A stretch of 64,000 nucleotides of DNA from Streptomyces cadmiisoli (GCF_003261055.1 NZ_CP030073.1:2108001-2172000); one strand, 5' to 3'. Positions 46,949 through 57,033 are shown, numbered from the stretch's first letter. Notes: generated by a model not told the origin, from the letters alone. Translations and numbers: made by a program.

Positions 46949-48639
46949 GCAGGAAGCGTTCCACGGCGGCTCAGGCCGAGGGAACCGGGGCCCGGGAGGC
47001 CGGCGCCCCCGAGGGATCCGCGGACGCGGCGCCGACGCCGCACGAGGACCGGCACGCGGCGACCGCCGAGCGCGGGACGGACAGCGGGTCCGGTGCGGCC
47101 GCGCGGGCCGCCTCACCCGACTGGGCCAATCCGCTGCGCGATCCTCGCGACCGCCGTCTGCCGCGCATCGCCGGGCCGTCCGGGCTGGTCATCTTCGGCG
47201 TCACCGGTGACCTGTCCCGCAAGAAGCTGATGCCGGCCGTCTACGACCTGGCGAACCGCGGGCTGCTGCCGCCGGGCTTCTCGCTGGTCGGCTTCGCCCG
47301 GCGCGACTGGGCGGACCAGGACTTCGCGGAGGTGGTGCACGACGCGGTGCGCGAGCACGCCCGCACGGAGTTCCGCGAGGAGGTCTGGCAGCAGCTCTCC
47401 GAGGGCATGCGGTTCATCCCCGGCGACTTCGACGACGACGAGGCGTTCAAGCAACTGCACACCACGGTCGAGGAGTTGGATGCCGCCCGCGGCACCAGCG
47501 GCAACTACGCCTTCTACCTCTCCGTACCGCCGAAGTTCTTCCCGAAGGTCGTCCAGCAGCTGAAGCGGCACGGGCTGGCCGACGCGCCCGAGGGCTCCTG
47601 GCGGCGGGCCGTGATCGAGAAGCCCTTCGGTCACGACCTGCGGTCGGCCCAGGAGCTCAACAAGGTCGTGCACGACGTGTTCGAACCGGACCAGGTGTTC
47701 CGTATCGACCACTACCTCGGCAAGGAGACCGTCCAGAACATCCTGGCGCTGCGCTTCGCCAATCAGATGTTCGAGCCGATCTGGAACCGCAGCTACGTCG
47801 ACCACGTGCAGATCACCATGGCCGAGGACATCGGCATCGGCGGACGCGCGGGCTACTACGACGGCATCGGCTCGGCCCGCGACGTCATCCAGAACCACCT
47901 GCTCCAGCTGATGGCGCTCACCGCGATGGAGGAACCCGCGTCCTTCGACGCCGCGTCCCTGCTGGCGGAGAAGCTGAAGGTGCTGAAGGCGGTCAAGCTG
48001 CCCGAGAACCTCGGCGAGCACACCGTGCGCGGCCAGTACGCGGCCGGCTGGCAGGGCGGCGAGCAGGTGCGCGGCTACCTGGAGGAGGACGGCATCGACC
48101 CGGCCTCCACGACCGACACCTTCGCCGCGGTCAGGCTGAACGTCGACAACCGGCGCTGGGCGGGCGTCCCCTTCTACCTGCGCACCGGCAAGCGGCTCGG
48201 CCGGCGGGTGACGGAGATCGCGGTGGTCTTCCAGCGCGCCCCGCACTCCCCGTTCGACTCCACGGCCACGGAGGAGCTGGGCGAGAACGCGGTCGTCATC
48301 CGCGTCCAGCCGGACGAGGGCATGACGGTGCGGTTCGGCTCCAAGGTGCCGGGCACGTCGATGGAGATCCGGGACGTGACGATGGACTTCGCGTACGGCG
48401 AGTCCTTCACCGAGTCCAGCCCCGAGGCCTACGAGCGGCTCATTCTGGACGTCCTCCTGGGTGACGCCAATCTGTTCCCCCGTCACCAGGAAGTGGAAGA
48501 GTCCTGGAAGATCCTCGACCCGATCGAGGACCACTGGGCGCAGGACGGCAGGCCGGCGCAGTACGCGTCGGGCAGCTGGGGCCCCCGGGAAGCCGACGAA
48601 ATGCTCGCACGAGACGGACGGAGCTGGCGCAGGCCATGA
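46945..48639 (+). CDS. zwf: Glucose-6-phosphate dehydrogenase with long N-terminal extension
   Basis: A 564-residue enzyme producing 6-phosphogluconolactone and NADPH. The core begins about residue 78 with the nucleotide-binding [14 protein letters not shown]. The catalytic RIDHYLGKE is at 253-261, and the C-terminal region FRTGK-like YLRTGKRLG is intact. The first 70 residues are rich in Ala, Glu, Gly and Arg and look disordered, which is longer than in most homologues (about 500-510 residues). The extension is likely translated, since the ATG at 46945 is coupled to the tal stop. A start nearer the core cannot be ruled out. OpcA, encoded next, activates or assembles the enzyme. Confidence 0.94.
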   Translation: MSRKRSTAAQAEGTGAREAGAPEGSADAAPTPHEDRHAATAERGTDSGSGAAARAASPDWANPLRDPRDRRLPRIAGPSGLVIFGVTGDLSRKKLMPAVYDLANRGLLPPGFSLVGFARRDWADQDFAEVVHDAVREHARTEFREEVWQQLSEGMRFIPGDFDDDEAFKQLHTTVEELDAARGTSGNYAFYLSVPPKFFPKVVQQLKRHGLADAPEGSWRRAVIEKPFGHDLRSAQELNKVVHDVFEPDQVFRIDHYLGKETVQNILALRFANQMFEPIWNRSYVDHVQITMAEDIGIGGRAGYYDGIGSARDVIQNHLLQLMALTAMEEPASFDAASLLAEKLKVLKAVKLPENLGEHTVRGQYAAGWQGGEQVRGYLEEDGIDPASTTDTFAAVRLNVDNRRWAGVPFYLRTGKRLGRRVTEIAVVFQRAPHSPFDSTATEELGENAVVIRVQPDEGMTVRFGSKVPGTSMEIRDVTMDFAYGESFTESSPEAYERLILDVLLGDANLFPRHQEVEESWKILDPIEDHWAQDGRPAQYASGSWGPREADEMLARDGRSWRRP

Positions 48640-49568
48640 AGATCGACCTGACCGACACCACGGCAAGCAAGATCAACAAGGCGCTGGTACAGGGCCGCCG
48701 CGCCATCGGCACGCCGGCCGTGGGCATGGTCCTGACGATGGTCGTCGTCACGGACGAGGAGAACGCCTACGACTCGATCAGGGCGGCCGAGGAGGCCTCG
48801 CACGAGCACCCCTCGCGCACCCTGGTCGTCATCAAGCGGCACGCCCGCTCCCCCCGGGACCGCACCCAGTCCCGCCTCGACGCCGAGGTACGGGTGGGCG
48901 CCGACGCCGGCACCGGCGAGACGGTCATCCTGCGGACCTACGGCGAGGTGTCCGACCACGCCGACTCCGTCGTCCTGCCGCTGCTGCTGCCGGACGCGCC
49001 GGTCGTCGTGTGGTGGCCGGTGGACGCGCCCGAGGTGCCCGCCAAGGACCCGCTCGGGGCGCTCGCCCAGCGCCGGATCACCGACATGTACGCCGTCGAG
49101 CAGCCGCTGGCCGCGCTGGAGGCCCGCCTGCGCTCCTACGCGCCGGGCGACACCGACCTCGCCTGGACCCGCCTCACCCCCTGGCGCTCGATGCTGGCCG
49201 CGGCCCTCGACCAGGCGAGGCAGACGATCACCTCGGCGGCCGTGGAGAGCGAGGCCGACAACCCCAGCGCCGAACTGCTCGCCCGCTGGCTGGAGGCCCG
49301 CCTGAACGTCACGGTGGACCGGGTGGAGACCGCCGGACCCGTCGTCACCGGAGTCCGGCTGGGCACCGACAACGGCGAGATCAGGATCGACCGGCCCGAG
49401 GGCCCGCTGGCCACCCTGTCCCTGCCGGGCCAGCCGCCGCGCACCCTCGCGCTGAAGGTGCGCCCCACCTCCGAACTCATCGCCGAGGAGCTGCGCCGCC
49501 TCGACGCCGACGAGATGTACGCCATCGCCCTGCGCGGCGGCACCAAGGAGAACGCTTCTCATGTCTGA
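48636..49568 (+). CDS. opcA: OpcA, glucose-6-phosphate dehydrogenase assembly protein
   Basis: A 310-residue protein that allosterically activates or helps assemble G6PDH in cyanobacteria and actinobacteria. The N-terminus [17 protein letters not shown] and the region [21 protein letters not shown] are characteristic. No catalytic motif is expected. Its ATG overlaps the zwf stop by ATGA and its end overlaps pgi by 8 bp, so translation is tightly coupled with zwf and pgi. Confidence 0.92.
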   Translation: MKIDLTDTTASKINKALVQGRRAIGTPAVGMVLTMVVVTDEENAYDSIRAAEEASHEHPSRTLVVIKRHARSPRDRTQSRLDAEVRVGADAGTGETVILRTYGEVSDHADSVVLPLLLPDAPVVVWWPVDAPEVPAKDPLGALAQRRITDMYAVEQPLAALEARLRSYAPGDTDLAWTRLTPWRSMLAAALDQARQTITSAAVESEADNPSAELLARWLEARLNVTVDRVETAGPVVTGVRLGTDNGEIRIDRPEGPLATLSLPGQPPRTLALKVRPTSELIAEELRRLDADEMYAIALRGGTKENASHV

Positions 49569-51204
49569 CGCCCCCGTGCTGACGCGGCGGCCCGAGTGGA
49601 CCGCCCTGGAGGACCACCGCACCGAGACGCTCCAGCGCCCCCGGCTGCGTGAGCTGTTCGCCGCGGATCCCGGCCGCGCCGAGCGGTACGTCGTGCGGGT
49701 CGGCGACCTGCGCATCGACTACTCCAAGAACCTCGTCACCGACGAGACCCTCGCACTGCTCCAGGAACTGGCCACCGCCACCGACGTGTTCGGGCAGCGG
49801 GACGCCATGTTCCGCGGCGAGAAGATCAACATCACCGAGGACCGCGCCGTGCTGCACACCGCGCTGCGCGCCCCGCGCGACGCGGTCGTCGAGGCCGACG
49901 GCGTGAACGTGGTCCCCGAGGTCCACGCGGTGCTCGACCGGATGAGCGCCTTCGCCGACCGGGTCCGCTCCGGGCAGTGGACCGGCCACACCGGCAGGCG
50001 GATCAGGAACGTCGTCAACATCGGCATCGGCGGCTCCGACCTGGGCCCGGCGATGGCGTACGAGGCGCTGCGCGCCTACACCGACCGTTCGCTGACCCTG
50101 CGGTTCGTGTCCAACGTGGACGGCGCCGACCTGCACGAGGCGGTGCGGGACCTGGACCCGGCCGAGACGCTGTTCATCGTGGCGTCGAAGACCTTCACCA
50201 CGATCGAGACGATCACCAACGCCACCTCGGCGCGCTCCTGGCTCCTTCAGGCGCTCGGCGAGGAGAAGGCGGTGGCCCGGCACTTCGTCGCGCTGTCCAC
50301 GAACGCCGAGAAGGTCACCGGGTTCGGCATCGACCCGGACAACATGTTCGAGTTCTGGGACTGGGTCGGCGGCCGCTACTCCTACGACTCGGCGATCGGC
50401 CTGTCCCTGATGATCGCCATCGGCCCGGAGCGCTTCCGGGAGATGCTCGACGGCTTCCACCTGGTCGACGAGCACTTCCGCACCGCCCCCGCCGAGTCCA
50501 ACGCCCCGCTGCTGCTGGGCCTGCTGGGCGTCTGGTACGGCAACTTCTTCGACGCGCAGACGCACGCGGTGCTGCCGTACAGCCACTACCTGTCCAAGTT
50601 CACCGCCTATCTGCAGCAGCTGGACATGGAGTCCAACGGCAAGTCGGTGGACCGGGACGGGCGCCCGGTGGGCTGGGAGACCGGTCCCGTGGTCTGGGGC
50701 ACGCCCGGCACCAACGGGCAGCACGCCTACTACCAGTTGATCCACCAGGGCACCAAGCTGATCCCGGCCGACCTGATCGGCTTCGCCCGTCCCGTCGACG
50801 AGCTCGGCGACGAGCTCAAGGCCCAGCACGACCTGCTGATGGCCAACCTGTTCGCCCAGGGGCAGGCCCTCGCCTTCGGCAAGACGGCGGACGAGGTGCG
50901 GGCCGAGGGCGTGCCCGAGGAGCAGGTGGCGCACCGCACCTTCCAGGGCAACCACCCGACCACCACGATCCTGGCCACCGAGCTGACCCCGTCGGTACTG
51001 GGCCAGCTGGTCGCGCTGTACGAGCACAAGGTCTTCGTCCAGGGCGCGATCTGGAACATCGACTCCTTCGACCAGTGGGGCGTCGAGCTCGGCAAGGTGC
51101 TCGCCAAGCGGGTGGAGCCCGCCCTCACCGAGGGTGCCGAGGTCCCCGGTCTCGACCCGTCCACGGCCGCGCTGGTGGCCGCCTACCGCGAACTCAGGAA
51201 GTGA
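49561..51204 (+). CDS. pgi: Glucose-6-phosphate isomerase
   Basis: A 547-residue isomerase joining glycolysis to the pentose-phosphate cycle. Conserved blocks are [17 protein letters not shown] (about residues 155-171), [14 protein letters not shown] and [20 protein letters not shown], all of the classic PGI-type fold, and the catalytic glutamate lies in the TNGQHA region. The ATG at 49561 is inside the end of opcA. The gnd gene begins 6 bp after the stop. Its place in the operon lets fructose-6-phosphate made by transketolase and transaldolase re-enter the oxidative branch. Confidence 0.95.
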   Translation: MSDAPVLTRRPEWTALEDHRTETLQRPRLRELFAADPGRAERYVVRVGDLRIDYSKNLVTDETLALLQELATATDVFGQRDAMFRGEKINITEDRAVLHTALRAPRDAVVEADGVNVVPEVHAVLDRMSAFADRVRSGQWTGHTGRRIRNVVNIGIGGSDLGPAMAYEALRAYTDRSLTLRFVSNVDGADLHEAVRDLDPAETLFIVASKTFTTIETITNATSARSWLLQALGEEKAVARHFVALSTNAEKVTGFGIDPDNMFEFWDWVGGRYSYDSAIGLSLMIAIGPERFREMLDGFHLVDEHFRTAPAESNAPLLLGLLGVWYGNFFDAQTHAVLPYSHYLSKFTAYLQQLDMESNGKSVDRDGRPVGWETGPVVWGTPGTNGQHAYYQLIHQGTKLIPADLIGFARPVDELGDELKAQHDLLMANLFAQGQALAFGKTADEVRAEGVPEEQVAHRTFQGNHPTTTILATELTPSVLGQLVALYEHKVFVQGAIWNIDSFDQWGVELGKVLAKRVEPALTEGAEVPGLDPSTAALVAAYRELRK

Positions 51205-51210
51205 GCTGAC

Positions 51211-52089
51211 ATGCAGATCGGTCTTGTGGGTCTGGGCAAGATGGGCGGCAACATGCGCGAGCGTCTGCGCAACGCCGGCCACGAGGTCTTCGGCTACGAC
51301 ACCAATCCCGACGTCTCCGACGTCGACAACCTGGTCGAGCTCGCCGACCGGCTCCGGGCGCCGCGCGCGATCTGGGTCATGGTCCCGGCCGGCGCCGCCA
51401 CCCAGGGCGTCATCGACCAGCTGGCGAGCGTGCTCAAGCCGGGCGACACCGTGATCGACGGCGGCAACTCCCGCTGGACGGACGACGAGAAGCACGCCGA
51501 GGAACTCGCCAAGCACGGCATCGGCTTCGTCGACGCGGGCGTCTCCGGCGGCGTGTGGGGCCTGGAGAACGGCTACGCGCTGATGGTCGGCGGGGACAAG
51601 GAGCACGTCGACCGCCTGAAGCCGATCTTCGACGCGCTCAAGCCGGAGGGCCCCTACGGCTACGTCCACGCGGGCAAGGTCGGCGCGGGCCACTTCGCGA
51701 AGATGGTCCACAACGGCATCGAGTACGCCATGATGCAGGCCTACGCCGAGGGCTGGGAGCTGCTGGAGAAGGTCGACTCGGTGACCGACGTCCGGGAGGT
51801 CTTCCGCTCCTGGCAGGAGGGCACCGTCATCCGCTCCTGGCTCCTCGACCTCGCGGTCAACGCCCTCGACGAGGACGAGCACCTGGAGAAGCTGCGCGGC
51901 TACGCGGAGGACTCCGGCGAGGGCCGGTGGACGGTGGAGGCGGGCATCGACAACGCGGTGCCGCTGCCCGCGATCACGGCCTCCCTCTTCGCGCGGTTCG
52001 CCTCCCGGCAGCCCGACTCCCCGCAGATGAAGCTGATCGCCGCCCTGCGCAACCAGTTCGGCGGGCACGCCGTCGAGTCGACGAAGTAG
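51211..52089 (+). CDS. gnd: 6-phosphogluconate dehydrogenase, short NAD-type
   Basis: A 292-residue decarboxylating dehydrogenase of the short GndA/YqeC class. The Rossmann start MQIGLVGLGKMGGNM binds the cofactor. The catalytic Lys164 lies in FAKMVHNGIEY. YDTNPD (about residues 30-35) has Asp in the position usual for NAD+ preference, instead of the Arg/Thr of NADP+ enzymes. It therefore may supply NADH instead of NADPH, which is inference. It is the last core gene of the operon. The histidine phosphatase gene follows after 7 bp. Confidence 0.92.
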   Translation: MQIGLVGLGKMGGNMRERLRNAGHEVFGYDTNPDVSDVDNLVELADRLRAPRAIWVMVPAGAATQGVIDQLASVLKPGDTVIDGGNSRWTDDEKHAEELAKHGIGFVDAGVSGGVWGLENGYALMVGGDKEHVDRLKPIFDALKPEGPYGYVHAGKVGAGHFAKMVHNGIEYAMMQAYAEGWELLEKVDSVTDVREVFRSWQEGTVIRSWLLDLAVNALDEDEHLEKLRGYAEDSGEGRWTVEAGIDNAVPLPAITASLFARFASRQPDSPQMKLIAALRNQFGGHAVESTK

Positions 52090-52096
52090 GCCTGCC

Positions 52097-52684
52097 GTGG
52101 GGGATCTCCTGCTGGTCCGCCACGGCGAGACGGAGTGGAGCGTCACGGGACAGCACACCGGCCTCACCGACCTGCCCCTGACGGGGCACGGCGAGGCGCA
52201 GGCCAAGTCCCTCGCTCCGCTCCTGTCCGGGCGGACCTTCGCCGTCGCGCTGACCAGTCCGCTGCGCCGCGCGGCACGCACCGCCGAACTGGCGGGCCTG
52301 ACCGGGGCCGTACCGGACCCCGACCTGCACGAATGGGACTACGGCGGTTACGAGGGCGTCACCACCCAGGAGATCCGCCGCACCCGTCCCGACTGGCAGC
52401 TGTGGACGGACGGCGTGCCGCCGGGCACGCACGAGCGGCCGGGCGAGTCCCCGGCCGGGGTCGGCGCCCGCGCCGACCGGGTGCTGTCCCGGATCGGCGG
52501 CGCCCTCGCCGGCGGTGACGTGGTCCTGGTCGCGCACGGCCACTTCCTGCGCGTCCTGACGGCCCGCCGGCTCGGGCTGCCGCCGGCGGACGGGCGCCTG
52601 TTCCAGCTCGCCACGGGGGCGGTGGGCCGGCTGTCGACGGAGCACGGCCGGCCGGTGGTCGCCGAGTGGAACCTGCGCCCCTGA
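52097..52684 (+). CDS. Histidine phosphatase (phosphoglycerate-mutase-like)
   Basis: A 195-residue protein of the histidine-phosphatase superfamily. The catalytic RHGETEW motif is at residues 8-14, and the second catalytic His is in VAHGHFLRVL (about residues 141-150). The KDTER-type pocket residue E is supplied by HEWDYGGYEG. Such enzymes dephosphorylate sugar phosphates or related small molecules. Position just after the pentose-phosphate operon suggests a sugar phosphate, but the substrate is unknown. It starts with GTG 7 bp after the gnd stop and is likely co-transcribed. Confidence 0.85.
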   Translation: MGDLLLVRHGETEWSVTGQHTGLTDLPLTGHGEAQAKSLAPLLSGRTFAVALTSPLRRAARTAELAGLTGAVPDPDLHEWDYGGYEGVTTQEIRRTRPDWQLWTDGVPPGTHERPGESPAGVGARADRVLSRIGGALAGGDVVLVAHGHFLRVLTARRLGLPPADGRLFQLATGAVGRLSTEHGRPVVAEWNLRP

Positions 52685-52692
52685 GCGCCGTG

Positions 52693-52722
52693 TTGACACC
52701 CGCCGTCCGGGCGCGTCAGAGT
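52693..52722 (+). promoter_or_regulatory. Candidate promoter of a near-leaderless transcript
   Basis: TTGACA (52693-52698), an 18-bp spacer and CAGAGT (52717-52722). The predicted transcription start is within a base or two of the ATG at 52731, and no ribosome-binding sequence precedes that ATG. This points to a leaderless mRNA. Confidence 0.5.
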
Positions 52723-52730
52723 CCCCGGCG

Positions 52731-54194
52731 ATGGAGACCGACGATCTGACCGCGGCCGAACTGCGGGTGTACCGGGCCTTCGCCCGCGGGGCGACCGTGG
52801 ACTTCCGGGATCCGCCCGGCGAGGACACCGCCCGCGGAGCGGAGTGGGGGCCGGAGCGCACCGTACGGGCGGCCGTGCTGCGCGATCTGCTGCTCGACCC
52901 TCCGCGGCAGGACGGCGAGGTCGCCTCGCTCCGGCTGAAGGGCGCCCGGGTCACCGGCGCCCTGGACCTGCAGTACGCGAGCTGCGAGCACGCCGTCCAG
53001 CTGAGCGACTGCTTCTTCGAGCGTGTGCCGCTGCTGTACGGCGCCCGGCTGCGCCAGCTCGATCTGCGCGGCTCGGTGCTGCCCGGACTGGACTCCGCCA
53101 CCCTCCGGGTGGAGGGCGTACTGCGGCTGACGGGCTGCCGGTTCGCCGGCCCGGTCCGGCTCGGCGGGGCGGAGGTCGCCGGGGCGCTGTTCCTCGACCG
53201 GGCACGGATAGCCGCGCCGGACGAGGACCGACCGGCGCTCCAGCTCAACCACGTCACCGTCGGCGACGGCCTCTCGGCCCCCGGCCTGAACGTCCTGGGC
53301 GAGATACGCCTCACCGGCGCCGCGGTCGCGGGATCGGTCGACCTCAGCGAGGCCCGCCTCGACCACCCCGGCGGCTCCGCGCTGGACGGGCAGACGCTCG
53401 GCGTGGAGGGCGACCTCCTGCTGCGGCGGGCACAGGTGTCCGGCCGGCTGGGGCTGCGGGGATCGCGGATAGCGGGCCGTCTGGACCTGTCCTACGCCCG
53501 GCTGTCCAACCCGCTCGGTCCCGCGCTGCGGGCGAGCAGCTGCACCATCGGCGAGATCTGGCTGCGCAAGGGCCCGCCGCCGACGGGCGGTCTGAACCTG
53601 CGCCGGACCCAGGTGGACGTGCTGTTCCTGGAACCGGAGATGGTGCCGGACGAGGTCCACCTCGGCAATCTCGTCTACACCTCCCTCGACCCGCACGAAC
53701 CCGCCGAACGCCGGCTGCCCATGCTGGAACGCGACCGCGACGGCTACGTCCCGCACGCCTACGAACAGCTCACCGCCGCCTACCGGCGCATCGGCGACGA
53801 CCGTGCGGCCCGGCTGGTGCAGCTGGCCAAGCAGCGCCGGCACCGCGGCACGCTGCCCTGGTACGGCCGGCTGTGGGGGCACGTCCAGGACGCCGCCGTC
53901 GGCTACGGCTTCCGGCCGCTGCGGGCGGCCGGCTGGCTGTTGTCGCTGCTCGCGCTCGGTTCGGTCGCGTACACCGTGCACCGGCCGCGCGCCCTGAAGC
54001 CCGCCGAGGCACCCGAGTTCGACCCGGTGTTCTACACACTGGACCTGCTGCTGCCGGTGATCTCCTTCGGCCAGGAGTCCGCCTTCGCGCCGGCCGGCTG
54101 GTACCGGACGCTGGCCCACGTCCTGGTCCTGACCGGCTGGATCCTGGCGACGACGGTCGTCGCGGGCATCACCCGCACGGTCAGCCGCCAGTGA
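52731..54194 (+). CDS. Beta-helical repeat protein with two C-terminal membrane helices
   Basis: A 487-residue protein. Residues about 60-330 form repeated LRLxGAxVxGxLDL-type segments (for example LRLKGARVTGALDLQ and LGLRGSRIAGRLDLSY), a right-handed beta-helix like pentapeptide-repeat proteins. Then come two transmembrane helices (about 400-416 and 463-480). The stretch between them, PVFYTLDLLLPVISFGQES, resembles the pore loop of small ion channels, though without a full selectivity filter. It is often labelled a membrane-associated oxidoreductase, which the sequence does not support. The gene appears leaderless. Its end overlaps the convergent dehydratase gene by 14 bp. Confidence 0.65.
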   Translation: METDDLTAAELRVYRAFARGATVDFRDPPGEDTARGAEWGPERTVRAAVLRDLLLDPPRQDGEVASLRLKGARVTGALDLQYASCEHAVQLSDCFFERVPLLYGARLRQLDLRGSVLPGLDSATLRVEGVLRLTGCRFAGPVRLGGAEVAGALFLDRARIAAPDEDRPALQLNHVTVGDGLSAPGLNVLGEIRLTGAAVAGSVDLSEARLDHPGGSALDGQTLGVEGDLLLRRAQVSGRLGLRGSRIAGRLDLSYARLSNPLGPALRASSCTIGEIWLRKGPPPTGGLNLRRTQVDVLFLEPEMVPDEVHLGNLVYTSLDPHEPAERRLPMLERDRDGYVPHAYEQLTAAYRRIGDDRAARLVQLAKQRRHRGTLPWYGRLWGHVQDAAVGYGFRPLRAAGWLLSLLALGSVAYTVHRPRALKPAEAPEFDPVFYTLDLLLPVISFGQESAFAPAGWYRTLAHVLVLTGWILATTVVAGITRTVSRQ

Positions 54195-56016
54195 CGGCCC
54201 GCACCGCGTGCTGGGCGGCCAGCCGCACCGGCGCGTTCACGGCGCCGTAGCCGCGGTAGCCGCCGTCGCGCTGCACCAGTTCGAAGAAGACACGGCCCAC
54301 GGTGCGGGTGTAGCAGTGCCGGAACACCCCGTGCGGATCGCGGTCGTAGAGGATGCCGAGTTCGCGGTAGGTACGCAGTTCCTCCTCGGTCAGGTCGTGG
54401 CGGGCCGCGAGGTCGTCGTAGTAGTTGGCGGGCACCGGCAGCAGCCGGCCGCCGGCCGCGCGGAAACGGCGGGCCGCGGCGATCACGTCGTCGGTGGCCA
54501 GCGCGATGTGCTGGGCGCGGCCGGTGTCGTCGCCCGGTGCGGCGCCGACCGCGAGGGCGATGCGGACGCTGCCGTCGGAGTTGGTGACGGCGCGGCTGCG
54601 CAGCAGGCCGTAGGGGTCGGCGACGTCGACGCTCTCCTGCGCGTGCAGGCCGAGCACGCCGCGGTGGAAGAGGGCGGCCTCGTCGAAGTGGTGCCAGGGC
54701 TGGGTCAGGGCGAGGTGGTCGATGCGCCGTACGGCGGTGGCGGCGGGACCGTGCGCGACCGGCTCGAAGTCGGCCCGCCAGTCCGGGCGCGGGGGTTCGG
54801 CGGGGCCGCCCGGCTGCTCGCCGGGGGCCGGGCGGGCGGGCTCGGGGCAGAAGAACAGTTCCGTGCCGTCGGGTGCGGCGACCGCGTCGAGCGGCGCGTC
54901 CTCGGGGGCGCGGCGGCGCGGCAGGACCGGCGCGAGCAGCGCCTCGGCGCGGCGGGCCGCCGCCGACGGCCGCGGCGACCGGAGGCCGACGGCGGCGAGG
55001 CCGGTCGCTCCGCGGGGCACCGCGGGCCCGGTGTTGACCAGGACCCGCGCCTCGCCCTGCTGCCACAGGTCGACCGGTTTGGTGCGGTGCCGTGCGGTGC
55101 GGGCGAAGCCCAGCGCGCCGAGCAGCGCGGAGACCGGTTCGGTGTCATGGGTGACCAGTTCGGCGAAGGCGATGCCGGTGGGGACGACCGGCGCGGGCAG
55201 GTCCGCCGTGCCCACCGCCTCCTGGAGCACCAGCAGGGAGCGGCGGGCGTCGACGGCGGTCGGGCCGGCCTCGGCCTGCCGGAAGACGTCGTTGAAGACC
55301 TCCAGCGACAGCGGTCCGGTGTATCCGGTGCGCAGCACGTGGCGGACCAGGCCGGCGACGTCGAAGCCGCCCTGGCCGGGGAAGCAGCGGTGGTGGCGGC
55401 TCCACTGCAGGACGTCCATGGCGGGCAGCGGGGCGTCGGCCAGCTGGAGGAAGAAGATCTTCTCGCCGGGGATGTCCTCGATGCCCTTGGGGTCCGAGCC
55501 GCGCGAGAGGATGTGGAAGCTGTCCAGGCAGGTGCCGAGCGCCGGGTGCCCGGCCGCCTCGACGATGCGCCAGGCGTGGTCGTAGGTGTCGACGTGCCGG
55601 CCCCAGGCGAGCGCCTCGTAGGCGACGCGGATCCCGAACTCCTCGGCGAGGCCCGCGAGGCGCGCCAGGTGCTCCGCGGCCAGCGCGTCGTCGTCGGCGG
55701 CGAGCGGGGAGACGCTGGAGCAGACGAGGACGGTGTCGGCGCCCAGCCGGCGCATCAGCTCGAACTTGTGCCGGGCCCGGCGCAGGTTGCGGGCGAACTC
55801 CTCGGCGGGTACGGCCTCGATGTCGCGCATCGGCTGGTAGAGGTCGACGCGCAGGCCGAGGTCGGCGCACCGGGCGCGGATCTCCTCGGGGGTGAGGGGG
55901 GCGGCGAGCAGGTCGTTCTCGAAGATCTCGACGCCGTCGAAGCCGGCCCGGGACGCGGCCGTGAGCTTCTCGGTGAGGGATCCGCTCAGGGAGACGGTGG
56001 CGATGGAGGTGCGCAC
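54181..56016 (-). CDS. 3-Dehydroshikimate dehydratase fused to an HPPD-like domain (QuiC1/QsuB type)
   Basis: A 611-residue two-domain protein. Residues 1 to about 280 form the AP-endonuclease-like barrel that dehydrates 3-dehydroshikimate to protocatechuate. Its four metal ligands are Glu134 (AYEALAWG), Asp165 (TCLDSFHI), Gln191 (FFLQLADAP) and Glu239 (LSLEVFND), at the positions I recall for Pseudomonas QuiC1. Residues about 285-611 form a two-part VOC/4-hydroxyphenylpyruvate-dioxygenase-like domain with plausible metal ligands His (IDHLALT), His (AQHIALAT) and Glu (VFFELVQ). A GTG start at 56016 is preceded by GAAGAGG. It lies 14 bp after the dehydrogenase gene. It supplies the substrate of the pca operon. 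Confidence 0.9.
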   Translation of the reverse strand: MRTSIATVSLSGSLTEKLTAASRAGFDGVEIFENDLLAAPLTPEEIRARCADLGLRVDLYQPMRDIEAVPAEEFARNLRRARHKFELMRRLGADTVLVCSSVSPLAADDDALAAEHLARLAGLAEEFGIRVAYEALAWGRHVDTYDHAWRIVEAAGHPALGTCLDSFHILSRGSDPKGIEDIPGEKIFFLQLADAPLPAMDVLQWSRHHRCFPGQGGFDVAGLVRHVLRTGYTGPLSLEVFNDVFRQAEAGPTAVDARRSLLVLQEAVGTADLPAPVVPTGIAFAELVTHDTEPVSALLGALGFARTARHRTKPVDLWQQGEARVLVNTGPAVPRGATGLAAVGLRSPRPSAAARRAEALLAPVLPRRRAPEDAPLDAVAAPDGTELFFCPEPARPAPGEQPGGPAEPPRPDWRADFEPVAHGPAATAVRRIDHLALTQPWHHFDEAALFHRGVLGLHAQESVDVADPYGLLRSRAVTNSDGSVRIALAVGAAPGDDTGRAQHIALATDDVIAAARRFRAAGGRLLPVPANYYDDLAARHDLTEEELRTYRELGILYDRDPHGVFRHCYTRTVGRVFFELVQRDGGYRGYGAVNAPVRLAAQHAVRAVTGG

Positions 56017-56030
56017 GGCGGTACCTCTTC

Positions 56031-56909
56031 CTACCTCGGGGTGCCCACGGCACCGGCCAGCTCGGCGATGTCGGCGAGCATCCGCGCGCTGTCCGGTTCC
56101 CGCCCGGTGACCAGCCGGAACGCGTCCGCCGCCTGGAAGACCGCCATACCGCCGCCGTCGAGGGTGGCGCAGCCCAGCGCGCGGGCGGTGCGCAGCAGTT
56201 CGGTCTCCAGCGGGCGGTAGACCACCTCGGCGATCCACAGCCCGGAGTGCAGCAGGTCCGCCGGGAAGGGCAGTCCGGGGTGGGCGGCCATGCCGGTGGG
56301 GGTGGCGTGGACGACGCCGTCGGCGTGGCGGAGCAGTGCGGCGAGTTCGCGGAGGGCCGCCGGGACCGCCCGGCCGCCGCCGAAGTGCCGGTTCAGCGAG
56401 TCGGCGAGGGCTGCGGCGCGCGGCGCCACCGGGTCGACGACGGTGACCTGCCCGGCGCCGAGGGTGAGCACGGCGTGTGCGACGGCCGCGCCCGCGCCGC
56501 CCGCGCCGAGCTGCACCACCCGCTCCAGCGGGACGTCGGGCAGTCCCCGCGCGAAGGAGGTGGCGAAGCCGGTGATGTCGGTGTTGTGCCCGACGGCGCG
56601 GCCGTCGTCGAGGACGACGGTGTTGACCGCGCCGAGCGCCTCGGCCCGCGGGTCGAGCGCGTCCAGGTGCTCGATGACGAGCTGCTTGCAGGGGTGTGTG
56701 ATGTTCAGGCCGTCGAAGCCGAGGTCGCGTGCGGCGCGCAGCAGGTCGCCGACCGCCTCGGGGGCGCGCCCGAGGCGGTCGATGTCGATCAGGCGGTACA
56801 GGTAGCGCAGGCCCTGCCGGTCGGCCTCCCGCTCGTGCAGTGCCGGGCTGAGCGACGGTCCGATGCCGGATCCGATCAGTCCGACGAGATACGAGTCCTT
56901 GGCCACCAT
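56031..56909 (-). CDS. Quinate/shikimate dehydrogenase
   Basis: A 292-residue member of the AroE/YdiB/QsuD family. Shikimate-binding serines are in GPSLSPALHE (about residues 17-26). The catalytic Lys75 is in NITHPCKQ and Asp111 in GHNTDITGF. THPCKQ, rather than the TVPHK of biosynthetic AroE, points to a catabolic quinate/shikimate dehydrogenase. The cofactor loop GAGGAGAAVAHAV is followed by VVDPVAPR, with an acidic residue that favours NAD+. The ATG at 56909 has an AGGAG ribosome site. A start five codons upstream is less likely. It is the first gene of a two-gene unit with the dehydratase, divergent from a TetR gene. Confidence 0.9.
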   Translation of the reverse strand: MVAKDSYLVGLIGSGIGPSLSPALHEREADRQGLRYLYRLIDIDRLGRAPEAVGDLLRAARDLGFDGLNITHPCKQLVIEHLDALDPRAEALGAVNTVVLDDGRAVGHNTDITGFATSFARGLPDVPLERVVQLGAGGAGAAVAHAVLTLGAGQVTVVDPVAPRAAALADSLNRHFGGGRAVPAALRELAALLRHADGVVHATPTGMAAHPGLPFPADLLHSGLWIAEVVYRPLETELLRTARALGCATLDGGGMAVFQAADAFRLVTGREPDSARMLADIAELAGAVGTPR

Positions 56910-56926
56910 CGATCTCCTGACCACTT

Positions 56927-56946
56927 AATGTACGAACCAGTACGTT
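56927..56946. promoter_or_regulatory. Candidate TetR operator at the quinate/shikimate genes
   Basis: AATGTAC (56927-56933) and GTACGTT (56940-56946) form an inverted repeat with one mismatch and a 6-bp centre, 18 bp before the dehydrogenase start. It lies in the gap between this gene and the divergent TetR gene. Confidence 0.5.
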
Positions 56947-57033
56947 AGTCATAGCAGCCGTCCACCGCCAGGGGAAGACCGTGGCCGCCTGCTCTTAGAA
57001 TCTCGACAGCTGCCCCTCGCCCGAAGGAACCAG

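Noticed and set aside
49477..52281. A 934-codon minus-strand frame opposite pgi and gnd.
   Set aside because: Shadow of two well-conserved enzymes. Composition is not protein-like.
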